This document shows, piece by piece, positions 52,981 through 63,000 of a DNA stretch of 64,000 nucleotides; within the stretch, counting starts at the first letter, position 1, and every line of letters starts with the position of its first letter. The stretch covers positions 1,560,001-1,624,000 of the forward strand of contig NZ_JANZNT010000001.1 of the NCBI RefSeq assembly GCF_025153455.1, read 5' to 3'. The notes under the pieces are model-generated. The model made no database searches, had not been told where the DNA came from, and saw only the letters and a program-made list of their open reading frames with translations. A program made the position numbers and the translations under genes. The DNA comes from Sphingomonas sp. BGYR3. GTDB taxonomy: Bacteria > Pseudomonadota > Alphaproteobacteria > Sphingomonadales > Sphingomonadaceae.

Positions 52981-55536
52981 ATGATGTTCGCACGCGCCGG
53001 TTTGGCCGCATCGGCCAGCATGTTGCTGGCGGGATGCGCGGCCACTGTGACACAGGCAAACACGGCACAGAGCAACGCTGCCGCCGCTGGTGCCGATCCG
53101 CTGGCCGTTCCGGCCGCAGCGCAGGTGCATCCGGAAAAGTGGCCCGCGCCGCAATGGAAGGTGCCGGTCAATGCCGATCACGAAGCCCGCATCAAGGCGC
53201 TCATCGCGCGGATGAGCGTCGAGGAAAAGGTCGGCCAGATCCTTCAGGCCGACCTGGCGGCGGTCACGCCCGAGGATGTGCGCAAATATCACCTGGGATC
53301 GGTGCTGAACGGCGGCAATTCCGGCCCCTATGGCAATGATCTTGGCCCGGCGCAGGACTGGCTGAAGCTGGCGGACGAATTCTACGCCGCGTCCATGGAC
53401 GAACGCGACGGTAAGCAGGGCATCCCGATCGTCTGGGGGACCGATGCCGTGCACGGCCATTCCAACATCATCGGGGCGACGCTGTTTCCGCACAATGTCG
53501 GCCTGGGCGCGATGCGGGATCCGGACCTGATCGAGAAGATCGGCAAGGCGACCGCCGTGGAAATCCGGGTGACCGGTCAGGAATGGACCTTTGCCCCCAC
53601 GATCACCGTGCCGCAGGATTATCGGTGGGGCCGCGCCTATGAGGGCTATTCATCCGATCCCGCGCTGGTCGCCAGCTATGTCGGCCGGATGATCAAGGGG
53701 CTGCAGGGCCCCGTCGATGGCGGCCCGATGCTGAAAGGGCCTTATGTCCTTGCCAGCACCAAGCATTTTCTGGCCGATGGCGGCACGACCGACGGCCGGG
53801 ATCAGGGCGACGCCGCGATCGATGAGGATACGCTGATCCGCATCCATGGGGCCCCCTATGTCCCGGCGATCGAGGCGGGCGTTGAAACGGTGATGACCAG
53901 CTTTTCCAGCTGGAACGGCGTCAAGATTGCCGGCCATCGCGGGCTGGTGACCGATGTGCTGAAGAACCGGATGAACTTTGGCGGCTTCATCGTGACCGAC
54001 TGGAACGCGCATGGACAGCTGAAGGGGTGCACCAACGCCAGCTGCGCCACGGCGGTGAATGCCGGCATCGACATGTACATGGCGCCGGACACGTGGAAGG
54101 ACCTCTATGCCTCGCTCACCGCACAGGTGAAGTCGGGCGAGGTGCCGATGGCACGGCTGGACGAGGCGGTGGCCCGGGTTCTGCGCGTCAAGATGCGGCT
54201 TGGCCTGTTCGAGGCGGGCAAGCCGTCATCGCGTCCCTATTCTGGCCAGTGGAACCTGCTCGGCGCGCCCGAACATCGCGCCATCGCGCGGGAGGCGGTT
54301 GCCAAGTCGCTGGTCCTGTTGAAGAATCAGGGCTCCCTTCTGCCGCTGAAGCCGGGCGCGAATGTGCTGGTCGCTGGCGACGCGGCGGACGATATCGCGC
54401 GGCAGGCTGGCGGCTGGACGCTGACGTGGCAGGGAACCGGCCTCAATAACAGTCAGTTTCCGGGCGCGACCAGCATCTGGAAGGGGCTGGAAACCGCTGT
54501 GAAGGATGCCGGGGGCAGTGCGTCCCTGTCGCCCGATGGCAGCTATACCAAAAAGCCGGATGTCGCCGTCGTCGTGTTCGGCGAAACCCCCTATGCCGAG
54601 TTTCAGGGCGACATTCAGTCGCTGCAGCTCAAGGCGGAGCTGACCGGTCCCATCGAAACGATGAAAAAGCTGAAGGCACAGGGCATTCCCGTGGTCGCCG
54701 TGATGATCACGGGCCGGCCACTCTACATGAATCCGGCGCTCAACGCGGCTGACGCATTCGTCGTCGCCTGGTTGCCGGGGTCGGAGGGCGCAGGTGTCGC
54801 CGATGTAATGGTGGCGGGCCGTAATGGTCAGGCAAAGCGCGACTTTACCGGCAAGCTGCCGACCGCATGGCCGGCCAATGCGGTGCATGGCGGCCCGACC
54901 CTCTATCCCTTTGGCTACGGCCTGTCCGCACGGACGGCGCAACCGACGTGGAAGCCCCTGTCCGAAGATGCCGGGATCCGGGAGACGGCGGAAAACGGCG
55001 TCTATTTCGCCCGCGGCGTGCCCGCGTCCAGCTGGTCGCTGATCGTTGCCGGCGGGTCCGATGGCGGCACGCGCATCACGACGGGATCGGCCAGCGCGCT
55101 GGACGGCCGCGTGACCGTGACGCCGGTCGATTACGGGATCCAGGAAGGGGCACGGCGTTTCGTCATGGCTGGCGGCGGGCGTCAGGTGGTGCAACTGAAC
55201 AATTTCACACCGGTCGACGTATCGCGGGAAACGAATGGCGAGGTGCTGTTGCTGACTACGCTGCGCATCGATGAAAAGCCCGCATCCGCCATGCAGTTCA
55301 GCCTGACCAGCGCGGATGGCAAGACGGCGACCGTCGCTGCGCCCGAACTGGCTGCGCTGCCGGTCGGCGAGTGGAAGACCGTGGCCGTGCCGCTGCAATG
55401 CTTCCGGGCAGGCGGTGCTGACATGAGCCGGGTGAGCACGCCGTTCCAGCTGGAAACGGCGGGCCGCGTGACGTTCAGCCTGGGCCGGGTCGCACTGGGC
55501 ACCGTGGCCGACGTGACGGTCAAGTGCGCGGGCTGA
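52981..55536 (+). CDS. Glycoside hydrolase family 3 beta-glucosidase-like lipoprotein
   Basis: The 851-residue enzyme releases terminal beta-linked glucose or xylose. The start at 52981 (or ATG 52984) follows GGGGGAGAGG; upstream ATGs at 52945 and 52960 lack a site. A lipobox is present in LLAGCAA. The (alpha/beta)8 domain has WGTDAVHGHSN and the nucleophile Asp (about 340) in FIVTDWNAHGQ. The second domain holds VAKSLVLLKNQGSLLPL, and a C-terminal beta-sandwich follows. The overall form matches ExoP-like GH3 enzymes. It is convergent with the SMP-30 gene. As a lipoprotein it should be outer-membrane or periplasm-bound. Confidence 0.93.
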   Translation: MMFARAGLAASASMLLAGCAATVTQANTAQSNAAAAGADPLAVPAAAQVHPEKWPAPQWKVPVNADHEARIKALIARMSVEEKVGQILQADLAAVTPEDVRKYHLGSVLNGGNSGPYGNDLGPAQDWLKLADEFYAASMDERDGKQGIPIVWGTDAVHGHSNIIGATLFPHNVGLGAMRDPDLIEKIGKATAVEIRVTGQEWTFAPTITVPQDYRWGRAYEGYSSDPALVASYVGRMIKGLQGPVDGGPMLKGPYVLASTKHFLADGGTTDGRDQGDAAIDEDTLIRIHGAPYVPAIEAGVETVMTSFSSWNGVKIAGHRGLVTDVLKNRMNFGGFIVTDWNAHGQLKGCTNASCATAVNAGIDMYMAPDTWKDLYASLTAQVKSGEVPMARLDEAVARVLRVKMRLGLFEAGKPSSRPYSGQWNLLGAPEHRAIAREAVAKSLVLLKNQGSLLPLKPGANVLVAGDAADDIARQAGGWTLTWQGTGLNNSQFPGATSIWKGLETAVKDAGGSASLSPDGSYTKKPDVAVVVFGETPYAEFQGDIQSLQLKAELTGPIETMKKLKAQGIPVVAVMITGRPLYMNPALNAADAFVVAWLPGSEGAGVADVMVAGRNGQAKRDFTGKLPTAWPANAVHGGPTLYPFGYGLSARTAQPTWKPLSEDAGIRETAENGVYFARGVPASSWSLIVAGGSDGGTRITTGSASALDGRVTVTPVDYGIQEGARRFVMAGGGRQVVQLNNFTPVDVSRETNGEVLLLTTLRIDEKPASAMQFSLTSADGKTATVAAPELAALPVGEWKTVAVPLQCFRAGGADMSRVSTPFQLETAGRVTFSLGRVALGTVADVTVKCAG

Positions 55537-55549
55537 TCCCGCTGGCGGG

Positions 55550-56572
55550 TCAGGATGCGGGGCGCACCCGGGTCCTGACCCGCGCGACCATGTCGCTTGA
55601 GGTAAGGTAGAGCCAGCCGTTCGGCGCCAGCGCGCAATTGGCGATCGCCTTGCCCGTCCCGATCGTGCCGAGATGCCGGCCGTCCGGGGTAAAGACGAGC
55701 ACGCCGCCCGGCCCGGTCATGAACAGGTGACCCGTGGCCGCCACCTTCATCCCGTCGGGCAGTCCGGGCTTGCCGGCGGCGACGCCTGCCCGGAAATTGC
55801 CCAGCACCCGCCGCTCGCCAAAGCTGCCATCGACCTGCCGCGAATAGGCGTAAAGCTCGGGCACATCAGGATCGGATTGGGTGACGTACAGCGTGCGCTG
55901 ATCCGGTGACAGCGCGATTCCATTTGGCCGCTTCACCGTGGCGTCGATCCGGCTGACGGTGCCATCCGGTGCAAGCTGATAGACGCCATTGGCCGCCTGT
56001 TCCTTCAACGGCGACTGATCGCCGTCGGCCAGGCCATAGGGCGGATCCGTGAAATAGATGCTGCCATCGCGCCCCTCGATCAGGTCGTTGCAGCTGTTGA
56101 ACCGCTTGCCGTCGAACCGGTTGGCCAGGATGGTGCGGATCCGCGTTTTCAGGTCCAGCCGCTCGATCGCGCGCGTCCCGCTGCCCGCCATCAGCAGCCG
56201 CCCCTGACGATCCAGTGCCAGCCCGTTCGCACCGGCCTCACGCACACCGGCGGGGATGGGCGACGGCCCGGACGGGTCAAGGAACGGCACCGGCGCGCCC
56301 GCTCCCGGTGTCCAGCGCCAGATGCGGTTGCCCGGCACGTCGGTGAACAGCAGATAGCCGCCGTCCGGCACCCAGACCGGCCCTTCTGCCCAGCCATAGC
56401 CAGTGCCCAGCACCTCGATCGGCGCATCCGGGTCAATCACCGCGTCCAGTCCGGGATCCATCCGGTTGATGGCGCCGATGCGGGTATCTTGCGCCCTCAG
56501 CGGCCTGGCGACGCAAGCGACTGGCGCCAGTGCGGCGATCCCGGCGATCAGATGGCGTCTGGTCAATGTCAT
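55550..56572 (-). CDS. SMP-30/gluconolactonase-like secreted protein
   Basis: The 340-residue protein begins at ATG 56572 (AAGGGA, 8 bases upstream) with a signal containing TRRHLIAGIAALAPVACV. The beta-propeller has typical SMP-30/LRE motifs: YGWAEGPVWVPDGGYLLFTD, NSCNDLIEGRDGSIYFTDPP and RPNGIALSPDQRTLYVTQSD, which include metal-binding Glu/Asn/Asp positions. Such proteins open sugar lactones. It lies 60 bases downstream of GH9 on the same strand. It could act on lactones produced from the GH9/GH3 sugars by an oxidase not seen here. Confidence 0.88.
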   Translation of the reverse strand: MTLTRRHLIAGIAALAPVACVARPLRAQDTRIGAINRMDPGLDAVIDPDAPIEVLGTGYGWAEGPVWVPDGGYLLFTDVPGNRIWRWTPGAGAPVPFLDPSGPSPIPAGVREAGANGLALDRQGRLLMAGSGTRAIERLDLKTRIRTILANRFDGKRFNSCNDLIEGRDGSIYFTDPPYGLADGDQSPLKEQAANGVYQLAPDGTVSRIDATVKRPNGIALSPDQRTLYVTQSDPDVPELYAYSRQVDGSFGERRVLGNFRAGVAAGKPGLPDGMKVAATGHLFMTGPGGVLVFTPDGRHLGTIGTGKAIANCALAPNGWLYLTSSDMVARVRTRVRPAS

Positions 56573-56632
56573 CGGAAAATCCCTTGTTGTGCCACCCATC
56601 TGTCCCGGATCACCCCGACGATGGCGGACGCC

Positions 56633-59197
56633 CTATCGCTTGCGACCAGCGAAATGCCGGTCTGCGGCAAGGGCCAGAAACATGAAATTGGTTTCGCCGC
56701 CGCCCATGACATATTCGGTCTGTTGCCAGAAATAGGGCCAAGTCTTCAGCTCTGGCAGATCGGGCCGGATCAGGTTTGTGCCGGAAATCACGCCGCCGGG
56801 GATGTAACTCCAATCCGCCCGGTTGACCCCATAGGCAACGGTTGCCGAATGGCTGCCGACTCCCGATACGAAACTGGCGGTGTTTTCCCCCGGATGCACG
56901 CCCAGCACGAAATTGAGCGCATTCAGCCAGCTGTCGGGATCTACTGCCTCTGGCCATCCCCTGGCGAACAGCCATTGCTCGACACCGCGCCGCTGAATGT
57001 CCCATCCCGCACCCCAGATCTGAGGCTTGTAGGGGATACCATAGGGGCTGTCGGTACGGGCATCGCGCTGCACGCCCGCCTGATACTCCAGCACCGCGCG
57101 GTCCAGCCGGTCCCGGAACGGGCGCGGCAGGCGGCCGCGCAGTCCGGCCAACATCCATCCCGTTTTCGATACGTCCTTCAACGCAAGGTCGACCAGTGCA
57201 GCAATCCGGTCGACATAGCGTTGTTCGCCCGTCGCGAGCGCGAGTTCGGCAAGCGCGAAAATGCGGTTCGGGCTGTCCCCGCCCCGATCGATCGCCGCAT
57301 CGGTGATGGCACGCGCCGCCGCCAGCGCCTCTGCCGCCAGAACGGGGTTTTCCCTGCGCAGCGCCCGGGCAGCACCGGCAAGGCCGGCCGCGACATAAAG
57401 CTCGCGCTCGGGATTGTCCTCGGTAAACACCCACCGATCGTCCGCGGTGACGGGGCCGCCATTCGCATCGACGCCCAGCCCGTCCACCGGCTTCATTGGC
57501 TCATTGTCGCTGTGGCTGCCGGCATCGCCAAGCATCACATAGCGACGCAGGCTGGGCGTGATGATGCCGCGATAGAGCCGCCCCAGCGAACGATAGCCGC
57601 CAAGGACGCTGGCCAAGCCATGTTCGATCTGCTGGATGGCATCGTTCCGGCCGTCCGGATCATGGATCTCAACCGTCTTTGCCTGCGGATCGATGCGGGT
57701 CGCATCGTAATCCAGGTCGAATTCCTCGACCATCTTCGCGAGCAGCCAGACCGTGCCGATCTGCGATTCAACCCGCAGGTCGTAATCCCCCGCATCGTGC
57801 CAGCCCCCGGCGTTCAGGCCGGGCACCGGATCGCCAGGCCGAAACCGGGTCAGCGTTTGCGGCCCCTGCACATAACCGTCGAAATGATTGAGGCTGACGG
57901 GTGCCATCCTGGCGTCGTCCAGATGGTCGTGCCCATGCCACACCCGGTATTTCTGACTGACCCGCATGTGGCACATCTGCACCGGCAGGAAGGTTTCCAG
58001 CGTCGGCTGCCACACGTCGCGGGAAAAGACGTCATCAGCAATGCGGAACGGCTGGGACCGCTGGTCGCCATAGCCGATGCGGTACATGCCCGGCGTCTTC
58101 ACTGAACTGAAGTCGAAGGCACGATAGCGATAGCGCAGAAAGCTGCCCCATTCGCGGGGCGAATCGCGCAGCACCGCCTGTTCGCCGGCTTCGGTGAGAC
58201 GATACAGCACCGCTTCACCAACGTCTGTGCTGCGCGCATCCAGTTCGAACAAGGCCCGCTTCGACTGGGCAGGCGCATAGCCGACCTGCGACACCTGAAT
58301 CACCGGGCGATAGGTCCATCCGGGCTCGCTATCGACCGTTACCGTCCATTCGAGTGCGTGCGCGGTACGCCCCGCGGGCAGAACCCCGCGCACGATGTAC
58401 CAGCCATTATTGTGCGCGCTGCGCCCGTCGATCAGCTCGATCCCGTCGGCGCTTTCGATGATGATCCGCTGACCCGGCGTTTCCGGTGCGACGACCAGCT
58501 TGCGGCCCCTGGCCAATGGCGCACCCAGCGCCTGGCCATTGGGATCCTGAACCGGCCCGTTCGCCTCTGCGTTGCGCGGCACCGGAACAGTGCTGCCCTT
58601 GCTGCGGATGATCGGGCCGTTCGGCTGGCGGGGGAAAATGCCACCAACCCTGTCCATCAGCCATGCCTTGCCGAACAGTTCGGTTGGGAAAAGCTCCAGG
58701 TTGAACCCGGCCCGGCCGCGCCATTCCGATGGCACCGGGCGATCCAGGTCGACGCGGATCCGAAACCGGTTGGCGCCCGCCGGGGTCACCGTGACCGAAT
58801 AGGAAAGATCAACCGGCGGATAGAAGATCGGATTGAACCCACGCCCGTTTTTCGATGGATCGGGGAAGGACAGGCGCTGGGTGATGCTGCGCGATGCTGC
58901 ATCGACGCTGCGCTCCCCGCCCTTTGGCATGGGCGACCATTGCCCGGGCATAGCATCCAGCCGAACATCGCCATTTGCGGCGACCCGCCTGCCCTGCTGG
59001 ATGATGGTGACGCCGGTCTGATGGCCATCAGGATAAATGTCGTCGAATACGATCACGTCAACGCCGGGCCGCGTCAGATAGCCTTTCTCGGACAGGACAA
59101 AGCCGTCCGACATCGCAGCATCCTGCCCCAGAACCGGTATTGTCATCGCTGTCAGCGTGGTGCCAGCCGCAATCGCCAAGGCGAGTTTGATGCGCAT
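56633..59197 (-). CDS. Glycoside hydrolase family 9 with large N-terminal extension
   Basis: The 854-residue secreted enzyme starts at ATG 59197 after GGAGAGGAT; a signal peptide ends near PVLGQ. About 250 residues of unrecognised beta-rich sequence come first, followed by a CelD_N Ig-like domain (RPVIQVSQVGYAPAQSKRALFE, about 290-385). The GH9 (alpha/alpha)6 domain has catalytic Asp in GGWHDAGDYDLR (about 463-474) and the terminal Glu in GGGETNFMFLA (about 832). GH9 enzymes cleave beta-1,4-glucan or related chains. With GH3 downstream it suggests beta-glucan breakdown. The gene upstream is the receptor, separated by a terminator. Confidence 0.93.
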   Translation of the reverse strand: MRIKLALAIAAGTTLTAMTIPVLGQDAAMSDGFVLSEKGYLTRPGVDVIVFDDIYPDGHQTGVTIIQQGRRVAANGDVRLDAMPGQWSPMPKGGERSVDAASRSITQRLSFPDPSKNGRGFNPIFYPPVDLSYSVTVTPAGANRFRIRVDLDRPVPSEWRGRAGFNLELFPTELFGKAWLMDRVGGIFPRQPNGPIIRSKGSTVPVPRNAEANGPVQDPNGQALGAPLARGRKLVVAPETPGQRIIIESADGIELIDGRSAHNNGWYIVRGVLPAGRTAHALEWTVTVDSEPGWTYRPVIQVSQVGYAPAQSKRALFELDARSTDVGEAVLYRLTEAGEQAVLRDSPREWGSFLRYRYRAFDFSSVKTPGMYRIGYGDQRSQPFRIADDVFSRDVWQPTLETFLPVQMCHMRVSQKYRVWHGHDHLDDARMAPVSLNHFDGYVQGPQTLTRFRPGDPVPGLNAGGWHDAGDYDLRVESQIGTVWLLAKMVEEFDLDYDATRIDPQAKTVEIHDPDGRNDAIQQIEHGLASVLGGYRSLGRLYRGIITPSLRRYVMLGDAGSHSDNEPMKPVDGLGVDANGGPVTADDRWVFTEDNPERELYVAAGLAGAARALRRENPVLAAEALAAARAITDAAIDRGGDSPNRIFALAELALATGEQRYVDRIAALVDLALKDVSKTGWMLAGLRGRLPRPFRDRLDRAVLEYQAGVQRDARTDSPYGIPYKPQIWGAGWDIQRRGVEQWLFARGWPEAVDPDSWLNALNFVLGVHPGENTASFVSGVGSHSATVAYGVNRADWSYIPGGVISGTNLIRPDLPELKTWPYFWQQTEYVMGGGETNFMFLALAADRHFAGRKR

Positions 59198-59255
59198 ATC
59201 CTCTCCACTGAACTGCCCGCGATGATGCGCGATCCCCATGTCACGCGCAAAGAAA

Positions 59256-59287
59256 AAGGGGGGCCTTCGTTGCCGAAGACCCCCCTT
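59256..59287 (-). terminator. Terminator after TonB-dependent receptor gene
   Basis: AAGGGGGG with CTTCG (59256-59269) pairs with CGAAG and CCCCCCTT (59274-59287), with one mismatch and a TTGC loop. On the minus strand it is followed by TTTCTTTG. It lies 17 bases past the receptor stop and would limit read-through into GH9. Confidence 0.82.
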
Positions 59288-59303
59288 GATCAGGGATCGT
59301 AGA

Positions 59304-62300
59304 TCAGAAGCTGCCGCGAACGATGAAGGCGAAGCGACGATCGTTGATGAAGTAGGAACGCGGTCCGACATAGGTGTTCGGCAGACCGGTATATTGCTGC
59401 AGCGTCCGGGTGGTTTCGTTGAGCAGGTTCACACCCTGCACACCCACCTTGATCACCGGCGACAGCGAGAAGAACGCAGAGGCATCCAGCTGTCCCGTCT
59501 CATCATTGAAGATGGGATAGAAAGGATGGATCACGTCCGCCGCCGTCAGCAGGAACCGCGAGCGCCAGTTATAGGCGGCACGCAGAGAGACCGGGCCCTT
59601 TTCATAGAACACCGACGCATTGACGTTGTGCCGTGACAGCTGTTCCAGCGGCAGCGGACCGGGATCCAGGTTGGTCGCCGGACCAAAGACCGGCCGGTTT
59701 GCCGGCAGGCCTTCGCTGTCGATGAAGGTGTAGCTGCCACTGAAGCCAAGGCCGCTCAGGAAACCAGGCAGGAAATCAAAGGTCTGCTGATAGGCGACCT
59801 CAAAGCCCTTCACCTTGCCGGACCCGTCGAAATTGTCCGGCTGGCGCACGTTGGCGGTCAGGGTGACGCCATTGTTGGTCAGCTGGATCGGGATGACGTT
59901 CTGGTAGAAGAAGCCCTTGATATCCTTGTAGAACCCGTTGACCGTCAGCGAACCGACGCGAGCGAAATACCATTCCAGCGTCACGTCGAACTGGTCGGAA
60001 ATCGCAGGCTTCAGGAACGGATTGCCCGCATTGCCCTGCAGTCGGCTTGGATCGTTCTGGTTCGAGCCAAAGGTGAAGAAATTGCGGATCTGGTTCATCT
60101 CCGGACGGGCAAGCGCCCGCGATCCGGCAAATCGCGCAATCAGGTTGTCGGTCAGCTGAACCTTCAGGTTCAGGCTGGGCAGGAAGTAGCGATACTTGTT
60201 GACCGCGGTATTCGGATCGCTCCGGCCATCCGCGAACAGCCGGACCTGATCATAAGCCGCCTGACCAAGGACGCAGATCCCTCCCGCAGGCCGCGTGGTG
60301 TTCGGCGGCGCGGGCGGCGAAGGCAGCGTCACGTCCCGGCAGCGCGTTGCAAAATCATCGGCAACGCCGACTTCCTGCCGCGTGGGGAAGGTGAAGGCAC
60401 CGACCGAACGGACTTCGGTATCAACGAAACGGACGCCGATATTGCCGCTGACCGCAAGGCCGCCATTGCCGCGATCGCTGTCGAAGCTCAGCATGGCATA
60501 GGCGTTGATGTTGCGTTCGGAGACCTGCTGGATCTCATCCGGGCGGAAACCCGTCAGCGGATCGGCATTGGCGCGCTGAGCCGCAGGACGCCAGGAGCCA
60601 CCGATACCGCCGGCATCGGAAACCTGACGGGCGAACCGCACGGCCTGATCATAATTCTCGATCAGATCGCCGTTGTAGTAGAAGCCGCCGATCGGCCCCG
60701 GCGTCGCCCCGCGGAAGAAGTTGTCGAACGAGAAGAACGACACGTTGTTGCGGAACCGCGGATCGTCCATCCACTGCGGGCCATTGCCGCCCCAGGTTTC
60801 GGACAAGGTGCCCCAGTTGTAATTGCTGTAGCGGACAGTCTGATCGCGGTCGGCATAGCGACCACCGACCTTCAGCCGCTTCAGGAACGAATCCTCGTCG
60901 AAATTATACTGGATGTCGCCGCGGAACGCCGCTTCCTCACCCTGCGACTTTTCGAAATGGTCCATCGCAGCGCGGAAGAAGTAGTTACCCGGATCAGTGA
61001 AATACTGCTGATCGTTCTGGCCATTGATGCGTGCGTTGGGCGAACACGTACCGGGCGTGGGGCACGGCGATCCATTGGGACTTGTCGCCCCGGCCCAGTC
61101 GGCCGACAGCCAGAGCGGCTTGTGATTGACGACGACCGGAATCTTGCCGGAAATGTCCAGCTCCTGGTCGGCAAAGCCGCCACCAAACAGGCTGAAATCG
61201 ATCTGATCCCGGCGCGCCTGCACGAATTGCGCATCCGCCTGGAACGACCAGCGATCGTTCGGGGTGAATTTGAAGTTCAGGCCATAATCGGCGACGATAT
61301 TCTTTTCATCGACCTCGCGGCGGGAATATTCCTGCTGCATACCGCCGGTCGGCGTCCGCCACGTGCCACCCGAATCCTGCGAGCGCCAGCCCGACCCGGG
61401 CAGCGTGATGTAGCCGCGCTCGAACACGCCATTCTCGTCATATTCGAAGTTCCGGAACGGCAGCGACCCGGTCAGCGGACATTCCGCGCGGGTGGTCGAA
61501 CCACCGGTCGGCAGCCCCTGGTTGACGACATTGGCGCCGTTGCCGTTGGGACGGCAGCCATAGGGATAGGTGTTGAAATCCGACAGATCGGGCGCAGCCG
61601 CAGCCGTATATTCGCCCCAGCGCTGCGTGGCTTCGGTGCGCAGGAACTGGGCGGTCAGCATCGCCCGGCGATCAAGGCTTTCCCACTGACCGGCCAGTGC
61701 CACACCCTTGCGGCGCCGGTCATAATCCTGGGTCCGGAACTGCCCGCCCAGCGGCGCGTACAGCAGGCTGGCCCAGTCGGCCAGGCCGTCAGCGCCCGCC
61801 GTCTGCGGCGTGCCGCACAGGGCGTTGTTGCCCGGCAGGGTCTGCGTATCCGAATTGCCGGGCAGCGGGTTTGCGCAACGCTGCACCGAGGAGTCGGAGC
61901 TGTTGGCCTCGACCGCCAGCTGATAGTCGCGGGTCTGGAAATTCGCGACCTGAATGCCGTCGGAGCGGCTGAGCAGCTGCGAATAGCTGACATTGGCCAG
62001 CAGGCCGAACGTGCCGGCACCCGTGTCCCAGGTGTTCGACAGCAGCGCGGACATGGTGGGCGACGCCTGCTTGGCAAGATCGCCGTAATTCGCCTCAAGG
62101 TTGAAGCCGCCGTGCAGGCCGCGCCGGTCGAACGGCAGGCGCGTGCGCAGATCGACGACACCCGACAGGCCGCCCTCGATCATTTCGGCGGTCAGGTTCT
62201 TGGCGACGACGACCGAGCCGAGCAGTTCGGCAGGCACGTCCGCAAAGTTGATCGACTGTCCGCCGACGCCGGTGGAAAAGGTATCGCGGCCGTTGAATTC

Positions 62301-62732
62301 GGACCGAACATAGCTGAGGCCGCGGATGACGACGCCGGACCCTTCGACCGAGAAGTGGTCGGGGTCGTTCGAACCGGCAAAGCGGTTGATCGAAACGCCG
62401 GGGATGCGCTGCAGCGCTTCGGTCACCGACCGATCGGGCAGAGCGCCGATGTCCTGGGCGGTGATGGCGTCGACAACCGTGTCGGATCCGCGCTTGATCG
62501 ACTGCGCATTGGCAAGGCTGGCACGAATGCCGGTCACGGTGATCACGTCATCGCCGGACGGCGCGTCCTGCGCGGCAGCGGCATCCGATTCGGCCGCAGC
62601 ATCCTGTGCGAATGCGGGGGCCGCAGCAGCCATGGCGCAGATCGCCACCAGCGATGCACTTCCGCGCAGCAATTTCGCGATGTTGGATGGTGATTGAATT
62701 TCAGACCGCAGACCGTCGCGATGACGCATCAT
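59304..62732 (-). CDS. TonB-dependent receptor (Caulobacter/Xanthomonas type)
   Basis: The 1142-residue outer-membrane receptor begins at ATG 62732 or 62729, just after GGGGGAGGGC. A signal peptide ends near APAFAQ. The TonB-box/plug region begins DDVITVTGIRASLANAQSIK, and the plug includes TVVDAITAQDIGALPDRSVTEALQRIPGVSI. A large beta-barrel follows, ending in FAFIVRGSF with the terminal Phe. It probably imports oligosaccharides released by the locus's glycosidases. It is divergent from the halogenase-like gene; a candidate operator lies in between. The extracellular loops are unusually long and rich in Gly/Asn, as in carbohydrate receptors. Confidence 0.94.
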   Translation of the reverse strand: MMRHRDGLRSEIQSPSNIAKLLRGSASLVAICAMAAAAPAFAQDAAAESDAAAAQDAPSGDDVITVTGIRASLANAQSIKRGSDTVVDAITAQDIGALPDRSVTEALQRIPGVSINRFAGSNDPDHFSVEGSGVVIRGLSYVRSEFNGRDTFSTGVGGQSINFADVPAELLGSVVVAKNLTAEMIEGGLSGVVDLRTRLPFDRRGLHGGFNLEANYGDLAKQASPTMSALLSNTWDTGAGTFGLLANVSYSQLLSRSDGIQVANFQTRDYQLAVEANSSDSSVQRCANPLPGNSDTQTLPGNNALCGTPQTAGADGLADWASLLYAPLGGQFRTQDYDRRRKGVALAGQWESLDRRAMLTAQFLRTEATQRWGEYTAAAAPDLSDFNTYPYGCRPNGNGANVVNQGLPTGGSTTRAECPLTGSLPFRNFEYDENGVFERGYITLPGSGWRSQDSGGTWRTPTGGMQQEYSRREVDEKNIVADYGLNFKFTPNDRWSFQADAQFVQARRDQIDFSLFGGGFADQELDISGKIPVVVNHKPLWLSADWAGATSPNGSPCPTPGTCSPNARINGQNDQQYFTDPGNYFFRAAMDHFEKSQGEEAAFRGDIQYNFDEDSFLKRLKVGGRYADRDQTVRYSNYNWGTLSETWGGNGPQWMDDPRFRNNVSFFSFDNFFRGATPGPIGGFYYNGDLIENYDQAVRFARQVSDAGGIGGSWRPAAQRANADPLTGFRPDEIQQVSERNINAYAMLSFDSDRGNGGLAVSGNIGVRFVDTEVRSVGAFTFPTRQEVGVADDFATRCRDVTLPSPPAPPNTTRPAGGICVLGQAAYDQVRLFADGRSDPNTAVNKYRYFLPSLNLKVQLTDNLIARFAGSRALARPEMNQIRNFFTFGSNQNDPSRLQGNAGNPFLKPAISDQFDVTLEWYFARVGSLTVNGFYKDIKGFFYQNVIPIQLTNNGVTLTANVRQPDNFDGSGKVKGFEVAYQQTFDFLPGFLSGLGFSGSYTFIDSEGLPANRPVFGPATNLDPGPLPLEQLSRHNVNASVFYEKGPVSLRAAYNWRSRFLLTAADVIHPFYPIFNDETGQLDASAFFSLSPVIKVGVQGVNLLNETTRTLQQYTGLPNTYVGPRSYFINDRRFAFIVRGSF

Positions 62733-62808
62733 GCCCTCCCCCTGTGTTTTATACCCCGGCGCCACCAGTGCCCCTGATATGCGCTCAACTCAAATTGTTA
62801 TCTGTTGA

Positions 62809-62822
62809 TGGTAGCGTTAGCA
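62809..62822. promoter_or_regulatory. Candidate LacI operator between receptor and halogenase-like gene
   Basis: TGGTAGCGTTAGCA is close to a LacI-family box I recall from Xanthomonas sugar loci (TGGTAGCGCTAACA). It shares TG-x-x-AGCGTT-x-x-CA with the site at 52922-52935. On the minus strand a GATAAT (62843-62838) -10-like element stands 16 bases upstream. Confidence 0.65.
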
Positions 62823-63000
62823 AGGGCCGATTCTACCATTATCTGAGAATGTGTGGCGACATTGACACAGTTGTCATACCGATTTGACGGACTTGCCCCA
62901 TGGCGCTTACTCTCCATCAGGCTGCCGTGAAGACTGTTATGAGTTATGCCGGCAAGCCAATGCAGCATAAGCGCAGCACGGTCGATGCCGGGGAGCAGGA

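Noticed and set aside
60957-62693. 578-codon plus-strand frame opposite the TonB-dependent receptor
   Set aside because: It lacks domain motifs and lies antisense to a well-supported receptor gene.
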